Source of the DNA: a virus
Virus record (IMG/VR): IMGVR_UViG_3300006802_000455
Coordinates: 1-26,766 of that record
DNA: 26,766 nt
Direction: 5' to 3' (one strand)
Shown here: piece after piece, positions 1-8,613 of the stretch
Layout of the letters: each line of letters starts with the position of its first letter
Position numbering within the stretch: position 1 is the first letter of the stretch
The notes under the pieces: model-generated
Database searches by the model: none
Told to the model about the DNA's origin: nothing
What the model saw: only the letters and a program-made list of their open reading frames with translations
Made by a program: the position numbers and the translations under genes

Positions 1-294
1 ATCAAGCACACCAGCAAGCATAACAGTGCCAGCTGGTGGCATTATGCGGATTGCTCGCATTACCGCTTCTTTAGAATCGGGAAAGCGATTCCAAAAAGCC
101 CGCTTTGTTAAGTAGCGCTTTGGCGGCAATGGTTCTGGCTGAGTAAATTCGCCAGTCTCGCTGCTGTATGTGGCGCCGATTAAATCAGGTCTGTAAACTT
201 GAGTTTGAATCATGTTTACATCATTTATTGGGCTTGATGATTCAGCAGCGCCAACAACTTCGGCGCCAGATAGTTGTACGTAGTAATATGTCAT
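1..294 (-). CDS. Virion-region protein, 3' part outside window
   Basis: An open frame begins with ATG at 294 and runs without a stop to the window edge, giving the first 98 residues of a longer protein. It starts one base after the TAA of the upstream tail gene, so it belongs to the same leftward late operon. The N-terminus MTYYYVQLSGAEV is followed by a region rich in Ser, Thr and Pro and then by KRYLTKRAFWNRFP. I do not recognise the family. The position after the tail-fibre genes suggests a tail-associated or host-range accessory protein. That is inference from location only. Confidence 0.7.
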   Translation of the reverse strand, partial: MTYYYVQLSGAEVVGAAESSSPINDVNMIQTQVYRPDLIGATYSSETGEFTQPEPLPPKRYLTKRAFWNRFPDSKEAVMRAIRIMPPAGTVMLAGVLD

Positions 295-295
295 T

Positions 296-724
296 TTAGT
301 AATACTCCACGTACTCGTAAGAAACTAAGGTGTTAAGGCCGCCGCCGTTTGCTTTGCGCGTTGCCGTAATGGTAGTGGTGTTTGTCAAATAAATGTGCGC
401 ATCCGTTCCCGTAGTCTCGGTTGCGCAACCCAAATAAACAAGCTCTGTTTTTGCTGTGTCAACCGCCGTTATAGTGGCTGTTGCAGTCAAATTTGAGCTT
501 GTGATGTTAATAATCCCGCGCCCCCTTGTTTTGACCGCAGTTCGCCCATCAGCCCGCCAATTCGTGGAGTCGCTTGCCGGGTCTGTTGTGCCTGCGCCAG
601 CTACTATGCGCACATAAAGTTGATGATTAGCAGGGCTGCGTACTGTCTTGCCCTGCGCGTAAGTGGTGCCGCTAACCCAATAGGCTATGCTGCCACCTCC
701 AAAAATTGCTGAATATGTGCTCAT
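296..724 (-). CDS. Tail-associated protein with carbohydrate-binding-like N-terminus
   Basis: This 142-residue protein is rich in Thr, Ala and Gly. Residues 16-57 (YWVSGTTYAQGKTV, then QLYVR, TTDPASDSTNW) resemble the small carbohydrate-binding module of the ChtBD3/CBM5-12 type, with W..GTTY..G..V at the start and P..S..W at the end. Such modules occur in phage tail fibres and could bind cell-surface sugars. The rest is beta-prone Thr-rich sequence ending EYVEYY. Its ATG overlaps the stop of the upstream tail-fibre gene (ATGA), which indicates translational coupling. The link to carbohydrate binding is a motif impression and has not been tested by search. Confidence 0.65.
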   Translation of the reverse strand: MSTYSAIFGGGSIAYWVSGTTYAQGKTVRSPANHQLYVRIVAGAGTTDPASDSTNWRADGRTAVKTRGRGIINITSSNLTATATITAVDTAKTELVYLGCATETTGTDAHIYLTNTTTITATRKANGGGLNTLVSYEYVEYY

Positions 725-1659
725 AGTGCTGCGTATCCATAGGTTGCGTTACCGGTTCCAATAATTGTTTTTGCCGCCGTCAGGCTGTCAAGCGTCATTG
801 CTCCAACAGTTTGCCCCAAGACCTTAGCAGCACCAAAATCAACAATTGCCGTAGTTGTCCCGCTGGCGTTAGAAAAAGCGAAAACCTCGCCAGCCGCTAG
901 TGTTGGCGCAGTCAATGTCACGCCGCCATCAGTAATAATGGAGTGATATCCTTTGGTTGCCGTTTTGCTTGATGAAACAAGCTCGATTGGTAGCTCAGGC
1001 GACGACCAACTTGCGTTGGAACCATCAGTTGTTACAAACTTTCCGGCGTTTCCAGACTGGGATGGAAGCGCAGCGCTGAAAGCCGTAGCAGACACAAAAG
1101 CAGTGCTGGCAGCCTTTGTGGTGCTGTCACCAGTTGTTTGCGTTGGCACCGTAATAGTGCCGCCAGTAAAGTCGTGCGTACCAGTCCACGTCTGCCCAGC
1201 AATAGCGCCCTTGGCGTTTAGCTGTGTTTGAATTGCGCTAGTGACACCAACGGAATAGTTAAGCTCTGTAGTTGTTGCCGTTACAGCACCAGACAAGCCG
1301 GTAAACTTTGCTGCAAACTCGCCCTGCACATAAGCAGTAGTTGCGGCTAATGTTGTCGAGTTTCCTACCGCTGGTGTAGCAGCCGTAAGCGTTGCGCCGG
1401 TGAAGTTGTGTGCGCCAGTGTATGTTTCTCCAGCCTTGAGCGCCCTTGCATTAAGCTGCGTTTGGATTGCGCTTGTGACGCCTACGACATAATTAAGCTC
1501 AGTATGCGATGCGGTTACAACTCCCGCAACATTAGGCAATGTTGTCTTAATGACAATCTTGATGCGCCTTATGTGGTCATCACCCTCTGAAAGAAGGTCG
1601 ACATTCTGCGGCCAAGCAGTGTTTAAATCCGGTGGATATAGTGCGGTTTCAACAGCCAT
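721..1659 (-). CDS. Tail fibre protein with internal repeats
   Basis: This 312-residue protein has the typical phage tail-fibre N-terminus: LNTAWPQNVDLLSEGDDHIR followed by RIKIVIKTTLPNVAG, a segment often found at the virion-attachment end of fibres in podoviruses. Residues 53-115 and 131-193 are two copies of one module (TELNYxVGVTSAIQTQLNA, then TGxHxFTG, then a STT.AA.TA segment). The C-terminal 110 residues are Gly/Ala/Thr-rich and beta-prone. No chaperone or receptor domain could be named. The ATG directly follows the TAA of the adaptor gene and the stop overlaps the next ATG, so the three genes are coupled. The likely role is host recognition. Confidence 0.85.
   Translation of the reverse strand: MAVETALYPPDLNTAWPQNVDLLSEGDDHIRRIKIVIKTTLPNVAGVVTASHTELNYVVGVTSAIQTQLNARALKAGETYTGAHNFTGATLTAATPAVGNSTTLAATTAYVQGEFAAKFTGLSGAVTATTTELNYSVGVTSAIQTQLNAKGAIAGQTWTGTHDFTGGTITVPTQTTGDSTTKAASTAFVSATAFSAALPSQSGNAGKFVTTDGSNASWSSPELPIELVSSSKTATKGYHSIITDGGVTLTAPTLAAGEVFAFSNASGTTTAIVDFGAAKVLGQTVGAMTLDSLTAAKTIIGTGNATYGYAAL
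1081..1503 (-). repeat. Two 63-residue modules with a 78-residue period in the tail fibre
   Basis: Codons 53-115 (1315-1503) and 131-193 (1081-1269) of the tail-fibre gene encode the same module. Both contain TELNYxVGVTSAIQTQLNA and TGxHxFTG. Conservation is clearer in protein than in DNA, which suggests an old duplication kept by structure, probably a repeating trimeric shaft unit. Confidence 0.75.
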
Positions 1660-2238
1660 TTAACGACCCCTTCCAACAACTAGGCGTGACCCGCTAATAT
1701 CTTGGGCGCGGTATGCGCTGTTAACGGAATTTGCCGCGCTAGTATAACTTGCAACAGCCCTTGCTGTCATTGCGTCATCTATCGTCCAAAGGCCGACTTC
1801 TATCATCATCGAAGCAAGATAGACCCGCGCATGCTCTGTCAACAATTCATTTGTGTCGGTATCGTCAACGAGCGCGCCCAGCTTGCCGTAATACGTGAGG
1901 TCAAGAGGAAAACCCAAGTCAGTTGACAAAACGAAAGTGTCACCATCTACAGAATAGCTGTTCGATGCTGATTCGATCTGGCTCAGTGGGACAAAGTTTG
2001 CTGATATGCCATAAGGCGTTGCGCTCTTTAGCTTGATAGCCTCAAGATAGCCTGTAGGTCTTGTGCCATCGGCAAGTGTTACCGTTGAGCGCATGGCTGG
2101 TATGCGAACCTTCGGCGCAGTAGTTTCGCCGTAGTAAATCCGATTCTCTGCAAGCTCTAAAAGCGTTGGGAAAATAGATGTTAGATCATCCCGCTTTGAG
2201 TATGCGACAACCGCCGCTTTTAGTTCGCCGTAATTCAT
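1660..2238 (-). CDS. Head-tail adaptor (phage adaptor protein family)
   Basis: This 192-residue protein is mainly alpha-helical at both ends, with a beta-rich middle. It starts MNYGELKAAVVAYSKR and carries FPTLLELAENRIYY, a helix typical of adaptor or gp4-like proteins that dock below the portal in P22- and SU10-like phages. The second half (LTYYGKLGALVDD, then LLTEHARVYLASMMIEVGLW) fits the same family, in which helices pack around the portal ring. The gene lies between the capsid and tail-fibre genes, as expected for a neck protein. Its ATG overlaps the TGA of the upstream gene. The assignment rests on pattern and position. Confidence 0.72.
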   Translation of the reverse strand: MNYGELKAAVVAYSKRDDLTSIFPTLLELAENRIYYGETTAPKVRIPAMRSTVTLADGTRPTGYLEAIKLKSATPYGISANFVPLSQIESASNSYSVDGDTFVLSTDLGFPLDLTYYGKLGALVDDTDTNELLTEHARVYLASMMIEVGLWTIDDAMTARAVASYTSAANSVNSAYRAQDISGSRLVVGRGR

Positions 2239-2549
2239 TTTATGAATGCGTCATAAGCTAAGAAAGCTGGATTTTCGCGGAAAAACTTCTTCATGGCTAC
2301 CTCTCTCTGCCCTGCGTCTTCTATTTTCTGAATTTCATTTAGCGCCCAAGGCGGCAATACACCAACCTCGCGGCCTTCGCCCCATTTCTTACCTTCATTA
2401 CGCGCCCGCATCTCTGCTGCTCGCTTCAGATACGGTTCAGCGTCATATGTTCTGATGCACGTTACTTGGTCGCCCTCGAACTTAAACTGCGTTCTGATGC
2501 CAGTATCAGGGTTCACGCCTTCATCAATGTGGAAATGTCCAAAATCCAT
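2235..2549 (-). CDS. Conserved virion-cluster protein of unknown function
   Basis: The product is 104 residues if translation starts at the ATG at 2549 (MDFGHFHIDEGVNPDTG). This start follows a GGGGA ribosome binding site and lies just downstream of the capsid-gene terminator. A longer frame exists upstream but would cross the terminator hairpin and enter the capsid gene, so I reject it. The pattern FHIDEGxNPDTGIRTQF near the start and IPP/LPPWALNEI in the middle is common in small proteins between capsid and neck genes. The role is not known; a neck or decoration protein is possible. Confidence 0.7.
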   Translation of the reverse strand: MDFGHFHIDEGVNPDTGIRTQFKFEGDQVTCIRTYDAEPYLKRAAEMRARNEGKKWGEGREVGVLPPWALNEIQKIEDAGQREVAMKKFFRENPAFLAYDAFIK

Positions 2550-2559
2550 AATAGTCCCC

Positions 2560-2582
2560 AAAAAAGAGCCCCGAAGGGCTCT
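2560..2582 (-). terminator. Intrinsic terminator after the major capsid gene
   Basis: On the minus strand this reads GAGCCC-TTCG-GGGCTC followed by six T. The 6-7 bp perfect stem with a stable UUCG tetraloop begins eight bases after the capsid stop codon. It sits in front of the ribosome binding site of the next late gene, so it probably reduces rather than abolishes read-through into the neck and tail genes. Confidence 0.9.
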
Positions 2583-2589
2583 CGATTGA

Positions 2590-3561
2590 TTAACCGCCTG
2601 ATAAGTCAGCGATCTTGAAACAGGCTTTTTCAGCCTCAACACGTAACGTTGCGTCCAGCAAGCATTGGTACTTCACGCTGTCGCCAGTTTTTCCAAGTTC
2701 CGTTGACTTGTATGGCTGCAAGTAGGCGACTTTGATCTCGCTGCGTTTCAGGCCGTACACGTTTGTGCTACCAGCCATCATGTAGTGAGGCACAAACGTC
2801 ATTGCACCAAAGTCACCGACATAAACATCAGCGCCACCAATAATTGCGCCTTGGTTTGTGCCTTTAACTTCGTAGCGATTAGCCGCTATGCCCGTGAATG
2901 TTGAAGCCACAGTCTTATGGGCTGGACCCATATACAAAGCTTCTGGCACTTGACCTGAGCTGATGTAAGTGGCTTGGCAAGCATTATCAAGTAAGGTCTT
3001 TGTGAAAGCCCGTGCTGTGCCTGCTGTCGGTGCAGTTGTCGCAGCGCCAGAAGTGTGAGCAACGGTAGAGCCACCAGAGCCATGCTGTGCGTTTGTGTAA
3101 AGCAATACACCAAGACCAGCAGACTTAGGCGCAGCAACGCCAGAACCAACAACGGCAATGTTCGAGGAAACGATTGACTTTTCAAGGTGGCGCATCAATT
3201 CCTTGTACGCCTTGACCTTGTTGTACGCAATCGCACTCTTCATGCCAGCCTTGTCGACGCTCTCTGCACGGCGAGAAATAACAATGGTTTTGTTAAAAAT
3301 CTGGCAGTAGTTCCCGACACGGTCAGGCGGCGTAATTGCCGTGCCAGTTGCGTCGTCGCCGTCAATTGCTGCGTTATCGGCGTTAGGTGCGGCCAATGCG
3401 TCGCGGCTCCACTCGTGGAACGTCTGCATGGCCTTCGCTTTGCCTGCGCTCGAAGAGATAGGAGTAGTTTCAGGGTCTTGCATCGCGATGAAGTCTGCAA
3501 GGTCTTCGCGCACGTTTGTTGCCGCTGTGTGGCGGGTATAAATGTTATTTGGTAATGTCAT
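2590..3561 (-). CDS. Major capsid protein (SU10/DUF5309 type, HK97 fold expected)
   Basis: This 323-residue protein matches the pattern of SU10-like major head proteins. The N-terminus MTLPNNIYTRHTAATNVRED is followed by a DPETTPISSSAGKAKA segment. The region GNYCQIFNKTIVISRRAESV, then KAYKELMRHLEKSIV, is characteristic of the family (R.GNY.QIF.KT..VS). The C-terminal half contains DVYVGDFGAMTFVPHYMM and the closing domain KYQCLLDATLRVEAEKA. It would form the icosahedral shell. The start has a clear GAGGTT ribosome binding site. The gene lies directly downstream of the scaffold and is followed by a strong terminator, as expected for the most abundant virion protein. Confidence 0.93.
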   Translation of the reverse strand: MTLPNNIYTRHTAATNVREDLADFIAMQDPETTPISSSAGKAKAMQTFHEWSRDALAAPNADNAAIDGDDATGTAITPPDRVGNYCQIFNKTIVISRRAESVDKAGMKSAIAYNKVKAYKELMRHLEKSIVSSNIAVVGSGVAAPKSAGLGVLLYTNAQHGSGGSTVAHTSGAATTAPTAGTARAFTKTLLDNACQATYISSGQVPEALYMGPAHKTVASTFTGIAANRYEVKGTNQGAIIGGADVYVGDFGAMTFVPHYMMAGSTNVYGLKRSEIKVAYLQPYKSTELGKTGDSVKYQCLLDATLRVEAEKACFKIADLSGG

Positions 3562-3570
3562 GATTAACCT

Positions 3571-4563
3571 CTATAAATTGTGTTTCATAATGAAGGCTGC
3601 AAGGTCGTCCCTACTGCCTTTACCGCTGCGCAAACGCTCTGTTGCTTTTCTTTCAGCGCTAGACACGCCGCGCGGCGCTGCATTCGGCTTCGATACTTGT
3701 GCTGCGGCTACTGGCTTACGCTTCGCTTCCGCTGTCTTCTGCTTAAGCTGTCTGTAGGCAACAGCATCTTGCATAGCCAAGACTAATGCAGGGTCGCTAA
3801 CACCGGCGAAACGTTCAGGCGCAATGTTGTATTCTTTGGCGAAGCCATTAAAAATACCTTCAAGCCCTTTTCTGTCGATGCCATTCTCCTGCAAAACTTC
3901 CCAGCACTTTGCATAGCTGTTTTCAAGCGCAGCCTGTTGCATGCGCTGCGCCTTCGCACTTTCTTCCTGCCATCCTTGTTGCAAAGACCCAAGAATAGAC
4001 CGCATCTGATCTTGTCGCGCTTGCTCGGCAACATATCCAGCAGGGTCGGTTTGCGCAAGCTGGTGCATCTCTGCTGGGCTGCGTAAACCCGCCAACTGCG
4101 CCACGATAGCATGCGCCATTTGCGCTTGCTGAACATAGTGCTGTTGCGCCTTGCTGATCTCGTTCTGCACAATTTCAGCGGCTTTTTGCTCTCTTTGTGA
4201 AAGCGCCTGCATCTCTTGCGTGAATCGAGAATGTCGCTGATAGCCTGCGATAAGCTCTTTTTGATCTACCTCAATCTCTTCGTCTGCACCATCCGAACCT
4301 TTGATAGTGACTTTAAATTTTTGACCGCTTGTCCGATCTGGTTCGTCTTCGTCGGGGCTGTCGTCTTCAGTTTCAGCGTCTTCGTTATCCTCGTCTGATT
4401 CGCTATCGAGGGTTTCGATAACGTCATCAGATTCGGGCGAATCTACTGTTTGTTCGTCTTCTTGTGTAATCTCGGCCTCATCACTATCAGCGCTTGGGTT
4501 GTCGAGCAAGAATTGAACCACATCATCGTTGGCAATCGGGGCTTGTTCGGCTTGTCCGTCCAT
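3571..4563 (-). CDS. Capsid scaffolding protein
   Basis: This 330-residue protein has a very acidic N-terminal third; residues 14-75 are mostly Asp, Glu and Ser. A short conserved segment follows (FKVTIKGSDGADEEIEVDQ, then ELIAGYQRHSRFTQEMQAL), and then long Gln-, Ala- and Lys-rich helices (about residues 110-220) likely to form coiled coil. This order is typical of scaffolds of SU10- and P22-like podoviruses. The C-terminus is basic (KPVAAAQVSKPNAAP, then RKATERLRSGKG), suited to contact the capsid protein. The start has an AGGAGT ribosome binding site, and the gene lies between the portal region and the capsid gene. It guides procapsid assembly and is absent from the mature virion. Confidence 0.88.
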   Translation of the reverse strand: MDGQAEQAPIANDDVVQFLLDNPSADSDEAEITQEDEQTVDSPESDDVIETLDSESDEDNEDAETEDDSPDEDEPDRTSGQKFKVTIKGSDGADEEIEVDQKELIAGYQRHSRFTQEMQALSQREQKAAEIVQNEISKAQQHYVQQAQMAHAIVAQLAGLRSPAEMHQLAQTDPAGYVAEQARQDQMRSILGSLQQGWQEESAKAQRMQQAALENSYAKCWEVLQENGIDRKGLEGIFNGFAKEYNIAPERFAGVSDPALVLAMQDAVAYRQLKQKTAEAKRKPVAAAQVSKPNAAPRGVSSAERKATERLRSGKGSRDDLAAFIMKHNL

Positions 4564-4636
4564 TGATGTTTACTCCTAAAAATCCGCCGCTATGTCACTA
4601 CAGCGAAAAACAAAAAGGCAAGTGACTGCCAGAAAC

Positions 4637-4930
4637 CTAACCAACAATTCTGCGCAGTGTGCGCTTTACTGCTGGCTCATCACGATGTTTATCTATATTG
4701 AATTTAGCCATCTTGCCGCCCTCAATAATTCTGCGGATTATGCACTCGAAGTCTTCTGTTACCGCTGAAAACTGCCGCGCTATTTTTAAACCCTCTGCAT
4801 CTCGTAAATCAGTCTTTTTGTACGCCTCAAAAGCAAGCTGATGCAATTGCTTTAATGCACATTCAAAAGCCTCGTTATTAAGTAACTGCTTAGCAGCCTC
4901 ACCAACCCTTACTTTCTCTTGATCTGTCAT
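4637..4930 (-). CDS. Conserved small helical protein between portal and scaffold
   Basis: The product is 97 residues, predicted to be almost wholly helical and fairly charged. It contains AFECALKQLHQLAFEAYKKT, then LRDAEGLKIARQF and FECIIRRIIEGGKMA. Small helical proteins with an RDAEGL..AR segment are common at this place in podovirus head modules, but I know of no assigned function. It stands alone, with a 48-base gap to the portal stop upstream and a 73-base gap to the scaffold start downstream. Confidence 0.72.
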   Translation of the reverse strand: MTDQEKVRVGEAAKQLLNNEAFECALKQLHQLAFEAYKKTDLRDAEGLKIARQFSAVTEDFECIIRRIIEGGKMAKFNIDKHRDEPAVKRTLRRIVG

Positions 4931-4978
4931 AAAGCCCCTGCTAGTAATAAAGCCGTAATAGCATCTTCGTTATATCGC

Positions 4979-7123
4979 TCATATCTGCGCGTTTTGATGC
5001 GCCGATTGATTGCGCATGCTGGCAACCGCTAATTGCGTTTGCGCTCCAGTGTCAACCTCATATTTCTTTAGCTCCAGCTTCTGGCGCTCAATCTCGATGC
5101 GTTGCGCTTCCAACTGCGCCTCATAGCTGGCCTTCATCATCTCACGCTCAGCATCGCGCCGGTCATTCTCTGACTGCAACTGCAATTGCATCTCAAGCTC
5201 AAGGCGCTTAGCATCAGCCTCCATTTTCTTAGCCTGCATGTTAAGCATGTGCTGCGCCTGGAACTTCTGCGCATCTGCTTGCATATCCATTTGCTTGAGC
5301 TGCATCGCCTGCTGCAATTTAGCTTGCTCAAGCATGGCTTGCGGTGGTGGCGGCTGCTGTGGCATCTGCTTGCCTTCCGGGTTTCCAATGAAGTCGTTCA
5401 CGTTCTTTTGGCCGCCCAGCTCAACAATTTTGGCAACCGTGTTGTAAACCTTCATTGGGTCAATCATCAACCCGCCAAACGGCGATTGAGCAAGCCCCAT
5501 TTGCATTTGCATCAAGCTGTTAAAGAAGCTGATCTGTTGCTGTTTATCGCCAGTGCCAAGCCCAACGTTAACAGTCATGTCGTACTGATCGCGCCATTCA
5601 TTAGGGTCGTAGCGCACAAACTGGCCGCGCAGCCTGAAAGCGATAGCCTCCATTTCACCCGATGTCAGCAACTTAAATATCCCCAAGAAAACAGGCTTTA
5701 ACAGTGTTTCCGCAAAGATGCGGGCAACTAGCTTAACGCGCTGTTTAGCCGCGTTTGCCGTCATCATTACCTCTGCGGCTGTTCTGTCTTGACGCAGCGC
5801 ATTGCTATCAAGCCCTTGCTGCCGCTTGGATACACCAGTCCTGCGCTCTGCCATTTGCTCGATGTGAGCAAGCATTGGCAGCATCTGTGTTGCATTGAAT
5901 GGCACAGCCTCAACGCTAAGCGCATTAGGCTGTGACTGCCTGACTATGCCACCAACGCGGAAATCAAGCAGGTCATCCATGTCGACAAGCGGGTCACCAT
6001 TGGCATTTGTCAGCACTGTCTTGCGAGGATTTACCGACAAGTTTGCAGAGTTTATGGCCGCTCTATTCAAGTCAGTAGACACGCGCTGAATGTCGGAAAC
6101 CACACGGGCAATGCCCATGCCATCCCATTGATGCGTGTTGATGATTGGGCTTGCAGTCGCTATCTGTACGTGGTCTGTCTCTTCATTTGCCAAGATGCGT
6201 TTACCAAGCCTGTGGATAACTCTTCGTTCAGCAATGCCATCGCCGTCATAGTCAACCAGCACATACTCGATGCGCAACCAACCGGTCGTAAGGCTCTCAT
6301 CCTCAGCGTCTGCTTGGTCATTTCTGCGCATGCCTTCGCGCATCTGATCGCGGTATTCATCTTCAATCGTACCGCCGTTTACTTCATCAGAAGCGCCTAA
6401 TTCTTCTGCTGTGACATCATTAAAGCCCATGCGCTTCAAATCTGATAGCGTCACTTCTGTAACACGCGCCACATACGGGCAATCTTGCAAATCCGGCGTC
6501 CCCCAGCCTCTTTTGACTAGCAATTCGGAAATTGGAAAAGCCTCTACCTTAATCGCCTTTTTGTTCTTGAGCTTTGATACACGGGCATTTACTATCGGCT
6601 GGCCTTCAATCTCAGAAACAGGCACAACGCGCTCAATCGTGTAGCCGTCTTGCTCTGCAAGCGCCAGCATCTCAAGCGTTGCGCCCTGCAAGTCTTGCAC
6701 GTCTCGCACTTGCTGGTTATCCATGTACCAGTGAATAGCGCCATTGTCCGCAATCAGCGCATCTTTGAATGCCGTATACAGAACCAGAAAGCCGTTGTTC
6801 TGCTTGTAAAACACGTAGTTGCAAGCGTCCGTTGCTTGCTGCGCCCCGGCCACATCCTCGATAGATGTTGGCTCAAAGACTACAGCCTGGTCGGATGTCG
6901 TGAAAACATCCAGTAGCTCGGGCAACGTCCACTCAACAGTGTCTTGCACTTCTGACGTGACAAGCGTAGACCAGCCCTCAAGCTCATCATCACCCTCATA
7001 AGCATCTCTGTAATACTCCCGCGCAGATTCAACACGGGCTTGGCCGATGACGTCCGCATACTCCGAAGCGTCATCCTCATTTGACTGCAAATGTCTCAGC
7101 AGTACGTCATCGTCCATCATCAT
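4979..7123 (-). CDS. Portal protein (P22/SU10-like)
   Basis: At 714 residues this has the size of P22-type portals. The N-terminal part has ESAREYYRDAYEGDDELEGW and then VTSEVQDTVEWTLPELLDVF, the hallmark start of this family. The core contains WLRIEYVLVDYDGDGIAERR and HQWDGMGIARVVSDIQR. Residues from about 590 onward form a long Gln/Met/Lys-rich helix with a PQQPPPPQAMLEQ entry, resembling the barrel helix of P22 gp1. The protein forms the ring at one capsid vertex through which DNA enters and leaves. It starts directly after the TAA of the small upstream gene. The tandem ATGATGATG leaves the exact start uncertain by up to two residues. Confidence 0.95.
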   Translation of the reverse strand: MMMDDDVLLRHLQSNEDDASEYADVIGQARVESAREYYRDAYEGDDELEGWSTLVTSEVQDTVEWTLPELLDVFTTSDQAVVFEPTSIEDVAGAQQATDACNYVFYKQNNGFLVLYTAFKDALIADNGAIHWYMDNQQVRDVQDLQGATLEMLALAEQDGYTIERVVPVSEIEGQPIVNARVSKLKNKKAIKVEAFPISELLVKRGWGTPDLQDCPYVARVTEVTLSDLKRMGFNDVTAEELGASDEVNGGTIEDEYRDQMREGMRRNDQADAEDESLTTGWLRIEYVLVDYDGDGIAERRVIHRLGKRILANEETDHVQIATASPIINTHQWDGMGIARVVSDIQRVSTDLNRAAINSANLSVNPRKTVLTNANGDPLVDMDDLLDFRVGGIVRQSQPNALSVEAVPFNATQMLPMLAHIEQMAERRTGVSKRQQGLDSNALRQDRTAAEVMMTANAAKQRVKLVARIFAETLLKPVFLGIFKLLTSGEMEAIAFRLRGQFVRYDPNEWRDQYDMTVNVGLGTGDKQQQISFFNSLMQMQMGLAQSPFGGLMIDPMKVYNTVAKIVELGGQKNVNDFIGNPEGKQMPQQPPPPQAMLEQAKLQQAMQLKQMDMQADAQKFQAQHMLNMQAKKMEADAKRLELEMQLQLQSENDRRDAEREMMKASYEAQLEAQRIEIERQKLELKKYEVDTGAQTQLAVASMRNQSAHQNAQI

Positions 7124-7297
7124 TTACTCACCTTTTTTCTTTGCAGGCTTTGCGGCTGGCTCTTGTGAGTCAGGCGCTTTTTCTGTCATGTCAAGCGCTT
7201 CGCCACGCTTCGCGGCTTCCTCTTGCTCGATAGGTGAATACTTCGGAAATGGCGGCTCACCGTAGCGTTTTGAACCGTCTTTATACTCGTACATCAT
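7124..7297 (-). CDS. 57-residue protein between terminase and portal
   Basis: This short gene starts with ATGATG at 7297 after an AGGAG ribosome binding site. Its ATG overlaps the TGA of the large terminase gene, and its TAA directly touches the portal ATG. The protein begins MMYEYKDGSKRYGEPPFPKY and ends in a Lys/Ala/Pro tail (KPAKKKGE). It is hydrophilic and probably unstructured, rich in Glu, Lys and Pro, with no membrane segment. The tight packing on both sides and the good ribosome binding site argue that it is real. I do not recognise it. Confidence 0.7.
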   Translation of the reverse strand: MMYEYKDGSKRYGEPPFPKYSPIEQEEAAKRGEALDMTEKAPDSQEPAAKPAKKKGE

Positions 7298-8613
7298 GCT
7301 AGCATTCTCCTTTTGTAAACTATCGGCTTGCTCTTGATGGCGCCACTTCCAGCGCTTTCATAAACAATACACATCATGCCAAACGAATCCGCGCCGTGGC
7401 TTGCCCAATCGTGATTAGGCCCAAGCCCCACATTGCGCTTATCGTCCCTTTTCTCATGATACCAGCCCAGCGCATCAAGTCCAGCGCTACAGCCTTCCTC
7501 ATCAAAGTAAATTGACGGGAACACCCTTTGCGCACTTCGGACGCGCAGCATTGCAGCCCCAGCGCCCTGATTGGCCACGATCTCAGAAGCATAGCCAGCT
7601 TGCTCAAACGCTTTCTTGTAGCTCACATCAAAGACTTTATCCTGCGTGTCGCCATCATGGGGCAGCCATATAGTAGTGTTGGCGCCTGTAAAGCCGTTAG
7701 AGCGCAACCACTCCATGTGCGCAGAGGCAGGCTGGCCGACAGCTTCGTAATACTTGAGCACTCGCACTTCACGACCAATAAACTGTGCCACCCATATTGT
7801 GAAAGCGTCAGCCTTTGCGCCTGTTCCGCCGATGTCGCAGAAAGCCCTGTAAGACATCAACGGGTCAGCGCCAACACGCCCAATCCTGCGCTCTTCTCGC
7901 GCTTTGATGAGAGATTGCGCATAGTAAGCGCCTGTTATAGTGCTTATGTAGTCGCCATCCCAAATGTGCGCGTATTGATCTGGCCTGTTTTGCAAGTCGT
8001 CCAGCCTGTCACGCTCCAACTTCGCCGGAAACTTCGGGTTATCAGACCAGTTTATAACCGTACCCTTGATATTCGGGCTATCAGAAAACCTGAACCGTGA
8101 TTCAACACTTGCACTCTTGCGCTTGGGGTTCCATGTCACCCACAATTCAGCGCTCCAGTCCTCACCCTCTTCGCGTAATGTCGGTATCAGCGTTCGCCAA
8201 GCCTCCTCTGTCACCGGCTCTGCTTCGTCCACCCAGCACAAAAGCAAACGGCCTTTAGACTTTATCGAAGCGATGTTGCGGTCAAGACCAGCAAAAGCAA
8301 AGCTAATCCGTCCGTCTTTGCTCTTGATGTATTTTTCACCAATCTCGTAATAGCGAGCGAGAAAAGGCTCATCCTCAATAGCTCGCTTCACTTCTTCAAG
8401 ACTAGAGTCTTCCAAGCTATTCATGAACTGGCGGGCGCACAAGATGATGCCTCTGACACCATTCATACCGTATTGATAGCCCTTGAGCGCCGCCATCTTT
8501 GCAAATGTGCGAGTCTTGCCGCTACCACGGCCACCGCAAGCCCATCGCACGTCAGCCCGCCCGCTAAAAACAGGCCGCAGCTTCTTCGGTATCCTAATCG
8601 TTGCTGTCGTCAT
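7294..8613 (-). CDS. Terminase large subunit
   Basis: This 439-residue protein is the ATP-driven DNA packaging motor with an integral nuclease. Walker A is GGRGSGKT at residues 27-34, and Walker B is LLLCWVDEAE at about 123-132 with the catalytic Glu. A coupling-type segment ELWVTWNPKR follows. The C-terminal RNase H-like nuclease starts at FCDIGGTGAKADAF and continues through the DTQDKVFD and DDKRNVGLGPNHDW regions, which supply acidic metal ligands. The arrangement fits the Terminase_3 (PBSX-type) family. The gene overlaps the small-subunit gene by 20 bases, and its stop overlaps the next ATG. Confidence 0.96.
   Translation of the reverse strand: MTTATIRIPKKLRPVFSGRADVRWACGGRGSGKTRTFAKMAALKGYQYGMNGVRGIILCARQFMNSLEDSSLEEVKRAIEDEPFLARYYEIGEKYIKSKDGRISFAFAGLDRNIASIKSKGRLLLCWVDEAEPVTEEAWRTLIPTLREEGEDWSAELWVTWNPKRKSASVESRFRFSDSPNIKGTVINWSDNPKFPAKLERDRLDDLQNRPDQYAHIWDGDYISTITGAYYAQSLIKAREERRIGRVGADPLMSYRAFCDIGGTGAKADAFTIWVAQFIGREVRVLKYYEAVGQPASAHMEWLRSNGFTGANTTIWLPHDGDTQDKVFDVSYKKAFEQAGYASEIVANQGAGAAMLRVRSAQRVFPSIYFDEEGCSAGLDALGWYHEKRDDKRNVGLGPNHDWASHGADSFGMMCIVYESAGSGAIKSKPIVYKRRMLA

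Noticed and set aside
953-1231. 92-codon open frame on the plus strand inside the tail-fibre gene
   Set aside because: It is the antisense shadow of a repetitive gene on the other strand and has no ribosome binding site or protein pattern.
5186-5701. 171-codon plus-strand frame opposite the portal gene
   Set aside because: Its Leu/His-rich composition is the mirror of the Gln/Lys/Met-rich portal C-terminus, so it is an antisense shadow.
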